Shown here piece after piece: positions 9,605 to 17,395 of a DNA stretch of 64,000 nucleotides. Made by a program: the position numbers and the translations under genes. Numbering within the stretch: the first letter of the stretch is position 1; each line of letters begins with the position of its first letter. Source of the stretch: JAOAPG01 sp963791575 (GTDB lineage Bacteria; Acidobacteriota; Terriglobia; Terriglobales; Acidobacteriaceae); NCBI GenBank assembly GCA_963791575.1, contig CAWBSY010000002.1, positions 496,001 through 560,000 of the forward strand, written 5' to 3'. A model generated the notes under the pieces. It was not told where the DNA came from. It did not search any database and was given only the letters and a program-made list of their open reading frames with translations.

Positions 9605-10645
9605 ATGAATGTCCATATCAGTTACAGAATTCATAAATTCGCCGTCGTTGAAAAAGAAATCAACCATCAAATAGAAAAGCTGCAAAAGAGGCTTCAGGCC
9701 TTCCGTCCCGAGCTGGTGCATTTGAAAGGATCCTTCGACCACCGCTCAGTGCAAGAGGGGTTTACTTTTTCGCTCAACCTGCGTTTGCCTTCCGGCCAAA
9801 TGGCGGTGAGTGAGTCCGCGGCGACGGAACTTGCCGTGGTGAAGGCTGCATTCGCCGATCTGTTGCAACAATTCAGCAAACACAAGGACCTGTTGAGGAG
9901 TTCACATAAATGGCGCGGGCGTCGCTTGCCTGGCACCGCTTCAGAGAAGCAGGTGCCCTTTGAAAACACTCTTGCGGCGTTGCCTCCGCTCACAATCTGC
10001 TCCGACGACGTCCGCTCTTACGTGAACGCGAATTTGTTGCGATTGGAACGTTTCGTTGAGCGTGAGATCGCTTTTCGTCAAGCTTCCGGAGACATTCGTC
10101 CAAACTCCATTAGTAAGGAAGAAGTAATTGACGAAGTGGTCGCGCGAGCCTTGGGTGATGGAATCGAGAAGCCCGATAAAGTTGCGCTGGAGCCGTGGCT
10201 GTACCGGCTGGCTATTTATACGATCAACGAATTCTCCGCGCCGGCTGATGGCGACGGGGTATCGGTACGTCTTGAGGAGCCTGCGCGGACTCCAAACGTT
10301 CAAGGCAGCGATGAGCCCGAGTTGCAGTTTCACCAGCCCGATGAGAACTTAACCGAAGAGAATGTTATTCCTGATCGAGGAACGAATACTCCGGAAGACA
10401 TTGCGTATAACGATGAAATGGTGGCACTGGTACAGCTGGCTCTCGGTGCTGCTAAACGTTTGGATCGCGAAGCTTTTATCCTGCACGCTATCGAGGGTTT
10501 CTCGGTTGACGAGATTGCCGGTATCACGGACCGGAAACCCGAACAAATTCGACTATCAATTGTTGCCGCACGTGATAAGTTACGCAAATCTCCGCCCATC
10601 GCTAATCGCTTCAAAGACGAATTGCTCCGCACAGGTACGGACTAG
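9605..10645 (+). CDS. HPF/RaiA-like domain fused to sigma-70-like (ECF-type) domain
   Basis: This 346-residue protein has two parts. Residues about 1-105 resemble a ribosome hibernation-promoting factor (S30EA/RaiA fold: HISYRIHKF, then LVHLKGSFDHRS and FTFSLNLRLPSGQMAVSESA). Residues about 125-200 look like sigma region 2 (LEPWLYRLAIYTINEF). An acidic linker follows, and then a region-4-like helix-turn-helix (LDREAFILHAIEGFSVDEIAGI to RLSIVAARDKLR). A ribosome-binding module joined to a promoter-recognition module is unusual. It could link translation shutdown to transcription, but that is inference. The ATG at 9605 is preferred over the TTG at 9602. Confidence 0.7.
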   Translation: MNVHISYRIHKFAVVEKEINHQIEKLQKRLQAFRPELVHLKGSFDHRSVQEGFTFSLNLRLPSGQMAVSESAATELAVVKAAFADLLQQFSKHKDLLRSSHKWRGRRLPGTASEKQVPFENTLAALPPLTICSDDVRSYVNANLLRLERFVEREIAFRQASGDIRPNSISKEEVIDEVVARALGDGIEKPDKVALEPWLYRLAIYTINEFSAPADGDGVSVRLEEPARTPNVQGSDEPELQFHQPDENLTEENVIPDRGTNTPEDIAYNDEMVALVQLALGAAKRLDREAFILHAIEGFSVDEIAGITDRKPEQIRLSIVAARDKLRKSPPIANRFKDELLRTGTD

Positions 10646-10663
10646 ACGGTAATTAATTTCCTT

Positions 10664-10703
10664 ATCCCGGCTTGCCAATCAACATCCCGGCTTGTCAATC
10701 AAC
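10664..10703 (+). repeat. Two tandem 20-bp direct repeats
   Basis: The unit atcccggcttgccaatcaac (10664-10683) is followed at once by a second copy differing in one base (10684-10703). It lies in the gap between the HPF/sigma fusion gene and the asparaginase gene. It may be a small duplication or a pair of binding sites. Confidence 0.6.
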
Positions 10704-10712
10704 CGCGGGCCT

Positions 10713-10730
10713 ACGCGGATCTGTCCGCGT
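10713..10730 (+). terminator. Short hairpin after the HPF/sigma gene
   Basis: A perfect 7-bp stem (ACGCGGA, loop TCTG, TCCGCGT) stands 67 bases after the HPF/sigma stop codon. The following sequence is only mildly T-rich, so this is a weak terminator candidate. Confidence 0.35.
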
Positions 10731-10788
10731 GCTATTCTGTTACGCGCTTCTTGTTCTCGAATGATCGACTGACTAGTTTGGAGAAGAA

Positions 10789-12029
10789 ATGAGTTTCTCG
10801 CGCCGTGATTTCATTGCTACCGCCGTGGTTGGTTCACTTTCACTGGGCCTGCACGCCGAGCAGAGTTCTGATTCAAAAAACCAAGAACGAAATTCCGATA
10901 AACCGAATTCTGGAACGGGCAGTGGCAAACCGCCAATCATTATCTCCGCAGCGAATGGATTTCCCTACATCGACGATGCCTACAGCTTTTTAAGAAGCGG
11001 CGGAGACACACTCGATGCTGCGCTGCGAGTCGTGAAAGGACCGGAGGACGATCCCCATGACACCAGCGTGGGACTCGGTGGACTCCCCAACGAAGAAGGT
11101 GTCGTCGAACTCGACGCCTGTTGCATGCATGGACCTACCGGCGAGCAGGATCCGTCGGAGGAGTTCGCAATATAAAAAATGTTTCATTGGTGTCGAAGGC
11201 GGTGATGGAGCATACGGGCCATGTGATGCTGGTAGGGGAAGGCGCGGAAAAATTTGCAGTCGACGAAGGCTTCCCGCGCGAGAACCTGCTCACCGATAGC
11301 ACGCGCAAGATTTGGTTGTTGTGGAAGGAAACGCACTCCGATTGGTGGGGGCCGGGGTTAGCCGACCCAAACTGGAAGAGACGGCTGTCGCGAAGTCTTG
11401 CGCAAAAAGCCGCAAACAATCAGCAATTAGAAAATGAGTGGCAACTCCGAATCAAACATATGGAAGTCGTTGCTGCTAGCCTCGGCATTGCTCCTGAAGA
11501 CCGCATGCCAGCCATCCGCAAAGTTCTTTTTCCGCCCACGGGCACCATTCATTGCTCGGCATTGAACGAAAAAGGAGAGATGTCAGGCTGCACGACGACC
11601 AGCGGATTGGCATGGAAGCTTCCTGGACGTGTTGGAGATTCTCCAATAATCGGCGCAGGTTGCTACACCGATCAGGACGTGGGCTCTGCGGGAGCGACGG
11701 GCAGCGGGGAAGAGAACATCAAGGTCGCAGGAGCACACACCATTATCGAGAACATGCGACATGGAATGTCTCCGCTCGACGCCGGCATGGACGCTCTCAA
11801 ACGTATTGTCCGCAATTACAACGGAGACATGGAACGCTTGAAGTTCATGGACATGACCTATTACATTCTCCGTAAAGACGGAGCTTACGCGGGAGTTTCT
11901 TTGTGGGAGGGGTACGACGCAGGCAAGCCACACAAGATTGTGGTGCACGATGGAACGAAACGAGCCGAAAAGACTGTGAATCTATTCCCCGGTGTGTCAG
12001 AAGAGTGGCCACCAACTCCGGCGGCATGA
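10789..12029 (+). pseudogene. N4-(beta-N-acetylglucosaminyl)-L-asparaginase/isoaspartyl peptidase-like, frameshifted
   Basis: This is an Ntn-hydrolase of the glycosylasparaginase family. It begins with a Tat-like signal (SRRDFIATAVVG) and family blocks around GGDTLDAALRVVKGPEDDP and SVGLGGLPNEEGVVELDA. At about 11137-11139 one base is missing after the codons for HGPT. The frame then continues from RRAGSVGGVRNIKNVS to the end at 12029, including the autoprocessing site region GCTTTSG (the Thr that becomes the nucleophile) and the GATGSGEENIKVAGAH block. The start ATG has a good ribosome site (GGAGAAGAA). Both halves are well conserved, so the lesion is a recent mutation or a sequence error. 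Confidence 0.85.
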
Positions 12030-12094
12030 ATATTTCAAAGTAACTGGTTACACTGAATAGTGGACGTAATTGTTTAAGGGTTGCTTTGAGGGCA

Positions 12095-12254
12095 ATGAAA
12101 ACTTCATTAGGACAAATTCTTACGGCATTCCGGCAGTGGCTCGAGCGACGCCGGGCAGGAGGGACGCGGAGCCGTCGTGGAAGCTCTCATGCGCAGTCTC
12201 AGCCACGTGCGTTCTTCAGGGCCCTACACGCGAGAACAGATGAATGAGCGTTAA
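12095..12254 (+). pseudogene. Possible small protein gene, about 50 residues, with frame change
   Basis: An ATG at 12095 opens a short frame (MKTSLGQILTAFRQWLE). Skipping one base near 12146 leads into a second frame reading DAGQEGRGAVVEALM and ending in PYTREQMNER at 12254. The two parts join into a charged, helical peptide. The product is not recognised. The call rests only on the smooth join, and the frame change resembles the other one-base lesions in this window. It could also be noncoding. Confidence 0.28.
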
Positions 12255-12259
12255 AGTAG

Positions 12260-12297
12260 TGGGGCGAAGCTCCTCATCACCAGAAAGCTTCGCCCCA
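12260..12297. terminator. Bidirectional intrinsic terminator between convergent genes
   Basis: A perfect 12-bp inverted repeat (TGGGGCGAAGCT at 12260-12271 and AGCTTCGCCCCA at 12286-12297) with a 14-base loop sits between the asparaginase gene (forward) and the di-haem peroxidase gene (reverse). It is followed on the forward strand by TCTTGTTT, and is placed to stop transcription from both sides. Confidence 0.8.
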
Positions 12298-12312
12298 TCT
12301 TGTTTACAACGT

Positions 12313-13747
12313 CTACAAGGTTTGTAGAAATGCGGTCAGATCCTTCTTCTCTTGATCCGTTAATTTCGTCCCTAGAATCAGATTGAAGAATTCCACTGTA
12401 TCGTCCAACGTCATCAGTCTTCCATCATGCATATATAGGCGGCGAATCCTTGATTCCTCGCAGTGGGAAAGTCTTAATCGGACCATCCGCTGTCGCCATC
12501 ATTCCATTAATCATCTGAGCCTTATAGAAGCGTTCGGCTTGCAGATTGTGCATGTAGTTATCCGTATAGTACGGAGGTTGATGGCAGCTCGAGCATTGTC
12601 CCTTGCCGTAAAAGATTTCCTGCCCATGAAGTTCGGCAGGAGTGGCTTTCGCTGCATCGAGTTTGCCAAATACATTTAGCTTCGGGGCCGGAGGAAAATC
12701 GAGCAATTCTTCAAACTCAGCCATGGCATGGACTTGGCTTCCCCTATCCAAAATGTTGACTCCCTTCTTTTGAGCTATGACGGGATCACCGTCGAAATAC
12801 GCGGCGCGCTGCTCGAATTCGGTGAAATCTTCCACCGTTTTCAAGGCTCGCTGTGACCCGAACAACCGTTCATTGTTCACGCCACGCAGCGTCGGGGTTT
12901 CAATCCTATGGCGAAATTCCTGAGGACGAATGTCACCTACCAAGTGAGTCGCACCATTAGTGTGTCCGTTAGCATGGCAGTCGAAACAGGTCACTCCCAT
13001 GCTCGGTTTTGCGGATCGGCGATCTGCAGTGAGGTTGAATTGCTGCTGTGCGAAAGGAGTCACGAGTAGGCGAAGACCTTCCAGTTGCTTCGGATTCAAA
13101 ATCCCGTTAAAGAGCTCATAAAAATTTTGATTTGTGACCAGCTTGCCCTGAGAGACATCGCCGAGGTCGGGCCGGGTGGTCAGATAAATCGGGGCGGGGA
13201 ACTCTGGAAGGAATGGATCCGGAATATCGAAATCCAGATCGAATCGCGTAAGATCCCGTCCTTCTTGTTGCTTTACTTCCTCGATATGAAAGTGCGGGAA
13301 AACCATGCCACCTTCGGGGTGGTTAGGATGGGGAAGAGGCAGAAATCCCTTAGGGAAAATGCCCTTCTCACGAATCTGATCAGGGCTCATCGTAGCAAGT
13401 TGCTGCCATGTCACACCTGATGGCAATTTGACCCGAACTCCGCCCTGAACGGGTTTGCCACGACTCATGGTTACACCCGTAGCCGGATGGTCGCTTAAAT
13501 CGTAGCGTTCATTAAGCAGATCTTGCTGCCTTTGCATGATTGTAGGCTTTGCGGCGCTCATCTTCTGCATGACGTCCGGGAAATCCTGCTCTACGACAGG
13601 CATGTAGCTGCTTTTGCCTCGTAAAGGAGCCGTTTCTTGCTGCGTCTTTGTCTGTCCTTGATCGGGTAGCTGAGCATGAAGGACTCCAAAAATCGACAAA
13701 ATCGTAATCAATGCGCCGGATATTACTAACATTCGTTTTCTTGTCAT
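12313..13747 (-). pseudogene. Secreted di-haem cytochrome c peroxidase (MauG-like), frameshifted near C-terminus
   Basis: A signal peptide (about residues 1-25) leads into a protein with two c-type haem motifs, CFDCH at residues 254-258 and CSSCH at 385-389, as in bacterial di-haem peroxidases and MauG relatives. As written, the long frame stops at 12425. One extra base in the ATATAT run at 12431-12436 explains this: reading past it restores YMHDGRLMTLDDTVEFF and a normal C-terminus ending at 12313, beside the terminator. The protein would reduce peroxide in the periplasm with electrons from cytochromes. It is divergent from oxyR, which fits peroxide control. Confidence 0.85.
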
Positions 13748-13946
13748 GCTTTTCTCCTAAAGGAAACGTAAATGGAGGAAACGCGGAACTTGGGGACGTC
13801 TTCGCACATATCGAGAGAAATAGTGAGGTTCTTTAAAACATTACTACTCCCTAAGATGATGGTCTAAGACTTATGTTCTATGGAAGACATAGGCGCAGCC
13901 TTGGACTGAGTTTAGATAGGCGTATCATATCGATGGCTATACGACG

Positions 13947-13961
13947 ATAGGGTCGGGCTAT
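13947..13961 (+). promoter_or_regulatory. Candidate OxyR half-operator ATAG-N7-CTAT
   Basis: ATAG (13947-13950), seven bases, then CTAT (13958-13961) matches one half of the known OxyR operator (ATAG-N7-CTAT repeated twice). It ends 17 bases before the oxyR start codon. Another CTAT (13937) lies one base off the expected spacing. A CTAT-N7-ATAG element stands at 13878-13892 in the same divergent gap. This suggests autoregulation and control of the divergent peroxidase gene. Confidence 0.5.
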
Positions 13962-13978
13962 AGGAGAAACAATAAAAA

Positions 13979-14881
13979 ATGGAACTCCACCAACTACGCT
14001 ATTTCTGCGCAGTGGCGCGCACAGGCAATTTCACGCGCGCTGCGGAACAGGAGCATGTGGCGCAGCCCTCTCTTTCCCAACAAATATTGAAGCTAGAAGA
14101 TGAATTGGGCTCTCGTCTGTTTGATCGCCTGGGACGCAAAGCGAGCTTGACGCAGTGTGGAGAATCCTTTCTGTTGCGGGCGCAGCGCGTATTGAATGAA
14201 GTCACTGAAGCCAGAAAAGAAATTCAGGAGATGGCCGGCGGAAACAGCGGAAAGATTGTGCTTGGCACAATCCCGACAATTGCCCCCTACTTTTTGCCAT
14301 CCCGCTTATCAAGCTTCGCCAAGCACTATCCTGCTGTTCAGGTGAGCGTAGTTGAAGAGATCACATCCGTTCTAATTGCCCGCCTGCATGAAGGGAAAAT
14401 CGACTTAGCCGTGCTCGCACTCCCTGTTTCGGGAGACGAACTCGTATCTTCGGAGCTGATGCGCGAACCGCTCTACGTGGTTTTACCCGAAAAACATCGG
14501 TTGGCAAGAAAGAGGGCAATCGAGCTGCGGGAAATCGAAGATGAACCATTTCTCCTTTTAAAAGACGGGCACTGTTTCAGGGATACGGCAATCGCGGCAT
14601 GTCGGCGAACGCGGATCCGTCCGAATGTCGTCTTCGAAAGCGGCCACTTCTCAACCATACTCGCCATGGTTGCGACGGGGATGGGTGTTTCAATCGTGCC
14701 AGAAATGGCAATTGAGAGACGTCCGGGGTGCCGGTTCCTACGAATCAACGACGAACGTTCTGTCCGGCGGATTGGTCTGGTTTATTTAAGAAATCATTTC
14801 CAAACTCATGTTCAACAGGTGCTCTTGCATCACTTGCAGCGCAAGGCAATTCTCGAGCACGCCGTTCGGTTCGGGAAATGA
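13979..14881 (+). CDS. oxyR: OxyR-type LysR peroxide-sensing regulator
   Basis: This 300-residue LysR protein has the winged HTH at residues 1-60 (LRYFCAVARTGNFTRAAE) and a substrate-like domain after residue 90. The redox pair of OxyR is present at the same numbering as in E. coli: Cys199 in LLLKDGHCFRD and Cys208 in AIAACRR. In OxyR these form a disulphide on peroxide exposure and activate transcription. The neighbour on the other strand is a di-haem peroxidase, a logical target. The stop codon lies one base from the convergent glpX stop. The identification by the cysteine pair is firm; the regulon is inferred. Confidence 0.87.
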   Translation: MELHQLRYFCAVARTGNFTRAAEQEHVAQPSLSQQILKLEDELGSRLFDRLGRKASLTQCGESFLLRAQRVLNEVTEARKEIQEMAGGNSGKIVLGTIPTIAPYFLPSRLSSFAKHYPAVQVSVVEEITSVLIARLHEGKIDLAVLALPVSGDELVSSELMREPLYVVLPEKHRLARKRAIELREIEDEPFLLLKDGHCFRDTAIAACRRTRIRPNVVFESGHFSTILAMVATGMGVSIVPEMAIERRPGCRFLRINDERSVRRIGLVYLRNHFQTHVQQVLLHHLQRKAILEHAVRFGK

Positions 14882-14882
14882 A

Positions 14883-15917
14883 TCAGGCGAACCGCACCTT
14901 AACATCAGGCCCTTTGTCCAAGTGGATGCTGTCAATGAAGCGTACCTTCCGCGTCTTCAACGTCATGATCGCAGATGAGGTTCGCGTACCCTCTCCAAAG
15001 AAGCGGACACCCTTCAGCAGCGCGCCATCTGTAACGCCGGTGGCAGCAAATATCAATTGTTTGCCAGGCGCCAGATCTTCCGCTTCATAAATCTTGTCTT
15101 TATCCTTGATCCCCATTTTGGCGATGCGCTCTTCCAGTTCCGGTTTGTCAATGATCAAACGACCTAGCATGAAACCGTTTAAGCATCGAATTGCCGCCGC
15201 TGTGATTACTCCTTCAGGCGCCCCACCAGATCCCATCACAGCATGTACTCCGGTACCGATGACGGCGGCAGCTATGCCTGCTGAAAGATCACCATCGCCG
15301 ATGAGTTTGATCCGTGCTCCAGCTTTCCGAATGTCTGTGATCAGCTGCTCATGTCGGGGCCGATCTAGGACCATCACTACCAAGTCCTCAACGCCTCGGC
15401 GTAAACGTTTGGCAATATTTTTCAGATTATGCGCCACGGGAGCATCGAGTTCCACGGCATCTTTGCATGACGGACCAACGACAATTTTCTCCATGTAACA
15501 ATCCGGTGCATGTAGCAAACCGCCGCGTTCTGAAGCGGCCAGCACGGTAATTGATCCAGGAGCGCCGGTTGCGCACAAATTGGTGCCTTCAAGCGGGTCG
15601 ACAGCAATATCGACTTCGGGCACCTCCGGACCGGTCGGAAAATCCGATCCTACTTTTTCACCGATGTAAAGCATGGGAGCCTGGTCGCGCTCACCCTCTC
15701 CGATAACAATCACTCCTCGCATGGGCAGAGAATCCATGCTTTGCCGCATTGATTCTGTTGCGACTTTGTCCGAAAGAGGGCGGTCGCCCTGTCCCATGGT
15801 GCGCGCCGAGGCTATCGCTGCATTTTCGACTACACGCAGGAATTTCGCCGCAAGATCACTCTCTAGATTTTCACCAAAAGTGCGGGCTTTATTTTCGGGT
15901 CTGGTTAGCGTCGCCAT
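14883..15917 (-). CDS. glpX: Class II fructose-1,6-bisphosphatase GlpX
   Basis: This 344-residue, metal-dependent sugar phosphatase converts fructose 1,6-bisphosphate to fructose 6-phosphate in gluconeogenesis. Diagnostic segments are IGEGERDQAPMLYIGE, the VDPLEGTNLCATGAPGS metal site and the MGSGGAPEGV block. The start at 15917 (MATLTRPENK) is supported by a GGAGGA ribosome site just upstream; an in-frame extension to 16007 lacks this. In some bacteria GlpX-type enzymes also act on sedoheptulose bisphosphate, which cannot be judged here. Confidence 0.94.
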   Translation of the reverse strand: MATLTRPENKARTFGENLESDLAAKFLRVVENAAIASARTMGQGDRPLSDKVATESMRQSMDSLPMRGVIVIGEGERDQAPMLYIGEKVGSDFPTGPEVPEVDIAVDPLEGTNLCATGAPGSITVLAASERGGLLHAPDCYMEKIVVGPSCKDAVELDAPVAHNLKNIAKRLRRGVEDLVVMVLDRPRHEQLITDIRKAGARIKLIGDGDLSAGIAAAVIGTGVHAVMGSGGAPEGVITAAAIRCLNGFMLGRLIIDKPELEERIAKMGIKDKDKIYEAEDLAPGKQLIFAATGVTDGALLKGVRFFGEGTRTSSAIMTLKTRKVRFIDSIHLDKGPDVKVRFA

Positions 15918-16055
15918 AAATCCTCCGTATAGACCGGCCTGTGAATATAAACCTAACGGAGATAAGAGGCAAAGGTGACGAACAGGTACTTTGCTCGAGA
16001 ACAACATTTATTTTGGAATCGATGGCTAGTATCGGCTGAAATAGAACGTCTGCAC

Positions 16056-16084
16056 TTGGTGAGCTTTGCAAACGCTGCTAAAAT
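16056..16084 (+). promoter_or_regulatory. Sigma-70 promoter for tRNA-Ala
   Basis: TTGGTG (16056-16061) and TAAAAT (16079-16084) are separated by exactly 17 bases, and the tRNA begins 30 bases after the -10 box. Confidence 0.65.
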
Positions 16085-16114
16085 CGATACCAACACGCCA
16101 GTGCTCTGTTACGT

Positions 16115-16190
<76 letters not shown>

Positions 16191-16348
16191 AATTCTGGCA
16201 TGGTTTCAACCGAGTCGCATTTATCGCGCCGACGAAGCAGCCCGCTGCTTGTCAAAGTCAACCACGCACCAGGTCCATCCCCGGAGTCTCTGCCGCCGAC
16301 CTCTTTGCTTAGCACCAGAGCTCGGAACAAACGTTAAAAACAAATGGA

Positions 16349-16370
16349 GCGAATGCTACAAAGCATTCGC
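16349..16370 (-). terminator. Intrinsic terminator of the outer-membrane barrel gene
   Basis: A 9-bp perfect stem (GCGAATGCT, loop ACAA, AGCATTCGC) is followed on the reverse strand by a T-rich stretch (ATTTGTTTTT). It lies 55 bases past the stop of the reverse-strand barrel gene and may also shield the tRNA transcript. Confidence 0.7.
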
Positions 16371-16424
16371 CCCGCGAGACAGGCACCTTCCGTTTGCGCA
16401 AGCCCGAACTCTGAGCTTCTTCGC

Positions 16425-17033
16425 TCAGAATCGGAACACAAGACCGGCCGATGGCTGCGCCGTGTGTGTAATGGTGTTCGTGTTCAGGTTCCTGAGTCCA
16501 AAGTCCGGCGTGCTGTAGACCAGGCCCCGGTACTCCGCTCGCAAGGAGACGTGCCTGATTATCGGGAAGTCAGCACCAGCTCCGTACGAGAACACGCCAG
16601 TGGTTTGCCGCTGAGCGCCCGGTACACTCCCGAAGTTGTTGTTGGTTGGGTCGAACACTAACGCTCCGCCCTCTGCGAGAACGTAAGGGCTGAACCCCAG
16701 CCTGCGAGGCGCTGGCAAATTGAACACCAAGCCGCCAGTCGCCTGGTGAACATTGGCCTGAACTCTGGAAAAGCCAGCGGGTGCAAAGTACTGCTGACTA
16801 TTCCGGTCATAACCGTAAACCGCCTCCGCCGCGAGCCAGCGATTGAAATGGTATCGGTAGCCAACTAGAAAACCGCCAGTCTCGGTTCCGCGCTGCAAAG
16901 TCCCATTGCCGCTAGAGTCCTTCGTGAAAAATCCAGCGCCCTGCAAGCTGATTTCTGAACGACTCTCCTGAGCCACTACAGCAACAGCCGCCAAAAGGAC
17001 GACGCCCAGCGTAATAATTGTTTTATGCCACAT
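16425..17033 (-). CDS. Small outer membrane beta-barrel protein
   Basis: This 202-residue protein has a signal peptide cut near AVVAQES, alternating beta-strand sequence and a C-terminal phenylalanine (GLVFRF). The pattern (GGFLVGYRYHFNRWLAAEAVYGY and PYVLAEGGALVFD) is that of OmpA/OmpW-like eight-stranded barrels. The function is unknown. The ATG at 17033 has an AGGAGG site in front; the longer in-frame extension to 17195 does not look coding. Upstream lies a sigma-54-like promoter at 17111-17126 and, beyond it, the palindrome at 17235-17250. The gene may therefore be a target of the activator encoded divergently. Confidence 0.8.
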   Translation of the reverse strand: MWHKTIITLGVVLLAAVAVVAQESRSEISLQGAGFFTKDSSGNGTLQRGTETGGFLVGYRYHFNRWLAAEAVYGYDRNSQQYFAPAGFSRVQANVHQATGGLVFNLPAPRRLGFSPYVLAEGGALVFDPTNNNFGSVPGAQRQTTGVFSYGAGADFPIIRHVSLRAEYRGLVYSTPDFGLRNLNTNTITHTAQPSAGLVFRF

Positions 17034-17110
17034 GACATTCCTCCTACCTAAGTTGCGGGTCGAATCGCGGCCATCGTGATGTTCACTTGCCGCTCCCGCT
17101 CCCATTGAAT

Positions 17111-17126
17111 TGCATCTGCTTCGCCA
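17111..17126 (-). promoter_or_regulatory. Sigma-54-type promoter for the barrel gene
   Basis: On the reverse strand the sequence reads TGGCGA-AGCAG-ATGCA. It has GG and GC 12 bases apart as required at -24/-12, with one mismatch in the TTGC box. It is 78 bases before the barrel start codon. Confidence 0.5.
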
Positions 17127-17234
17127 AATCGAAGAGAGGAATGACACGCGCGCATAACTCGCTGAGTTCAGAGATGCTTGCCATGACGCGGCCAACAGTG
17201 AGCTGGAAAACTTGTCATCCGCTTTCGACAGGTT

Positions 17235-17250
17235 TTCGACAAATGTCGAT
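17235..17250. promoter_or_regulatory. Upstream activator palindrome, site 1
   Basis: TTCGACA-AA-TGTCGAT is a near-perfect dyad between the divergent barrel and activator genes. Extra half-sites (TTCGACA at 17224-17230, TACGACA at 17255-17261) flank it. Its centre lies 130.5 bp from the -12 position of the barrel promoter. The same motif recurs at 19452 and 19911. Confidence 0.65.
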
Positions 17251-17395
17251 CAGTTACGACATCTTTAATCGCATCTTTATTTCGTTACGCCTCATCAGAT
17301 GAAGCAAGTCTTGGTGAATAGCTGCGTCGTAGCGCGGTTATTAAATAGCAGGTCAACAGTTTTCTTGGGGCTGGAACTTTAAAGTTGATGGGTCG

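Noticed and set aside
10664..10703. CRISPR-like repeat
   Set aside because: Only two copies with no spacer between them.
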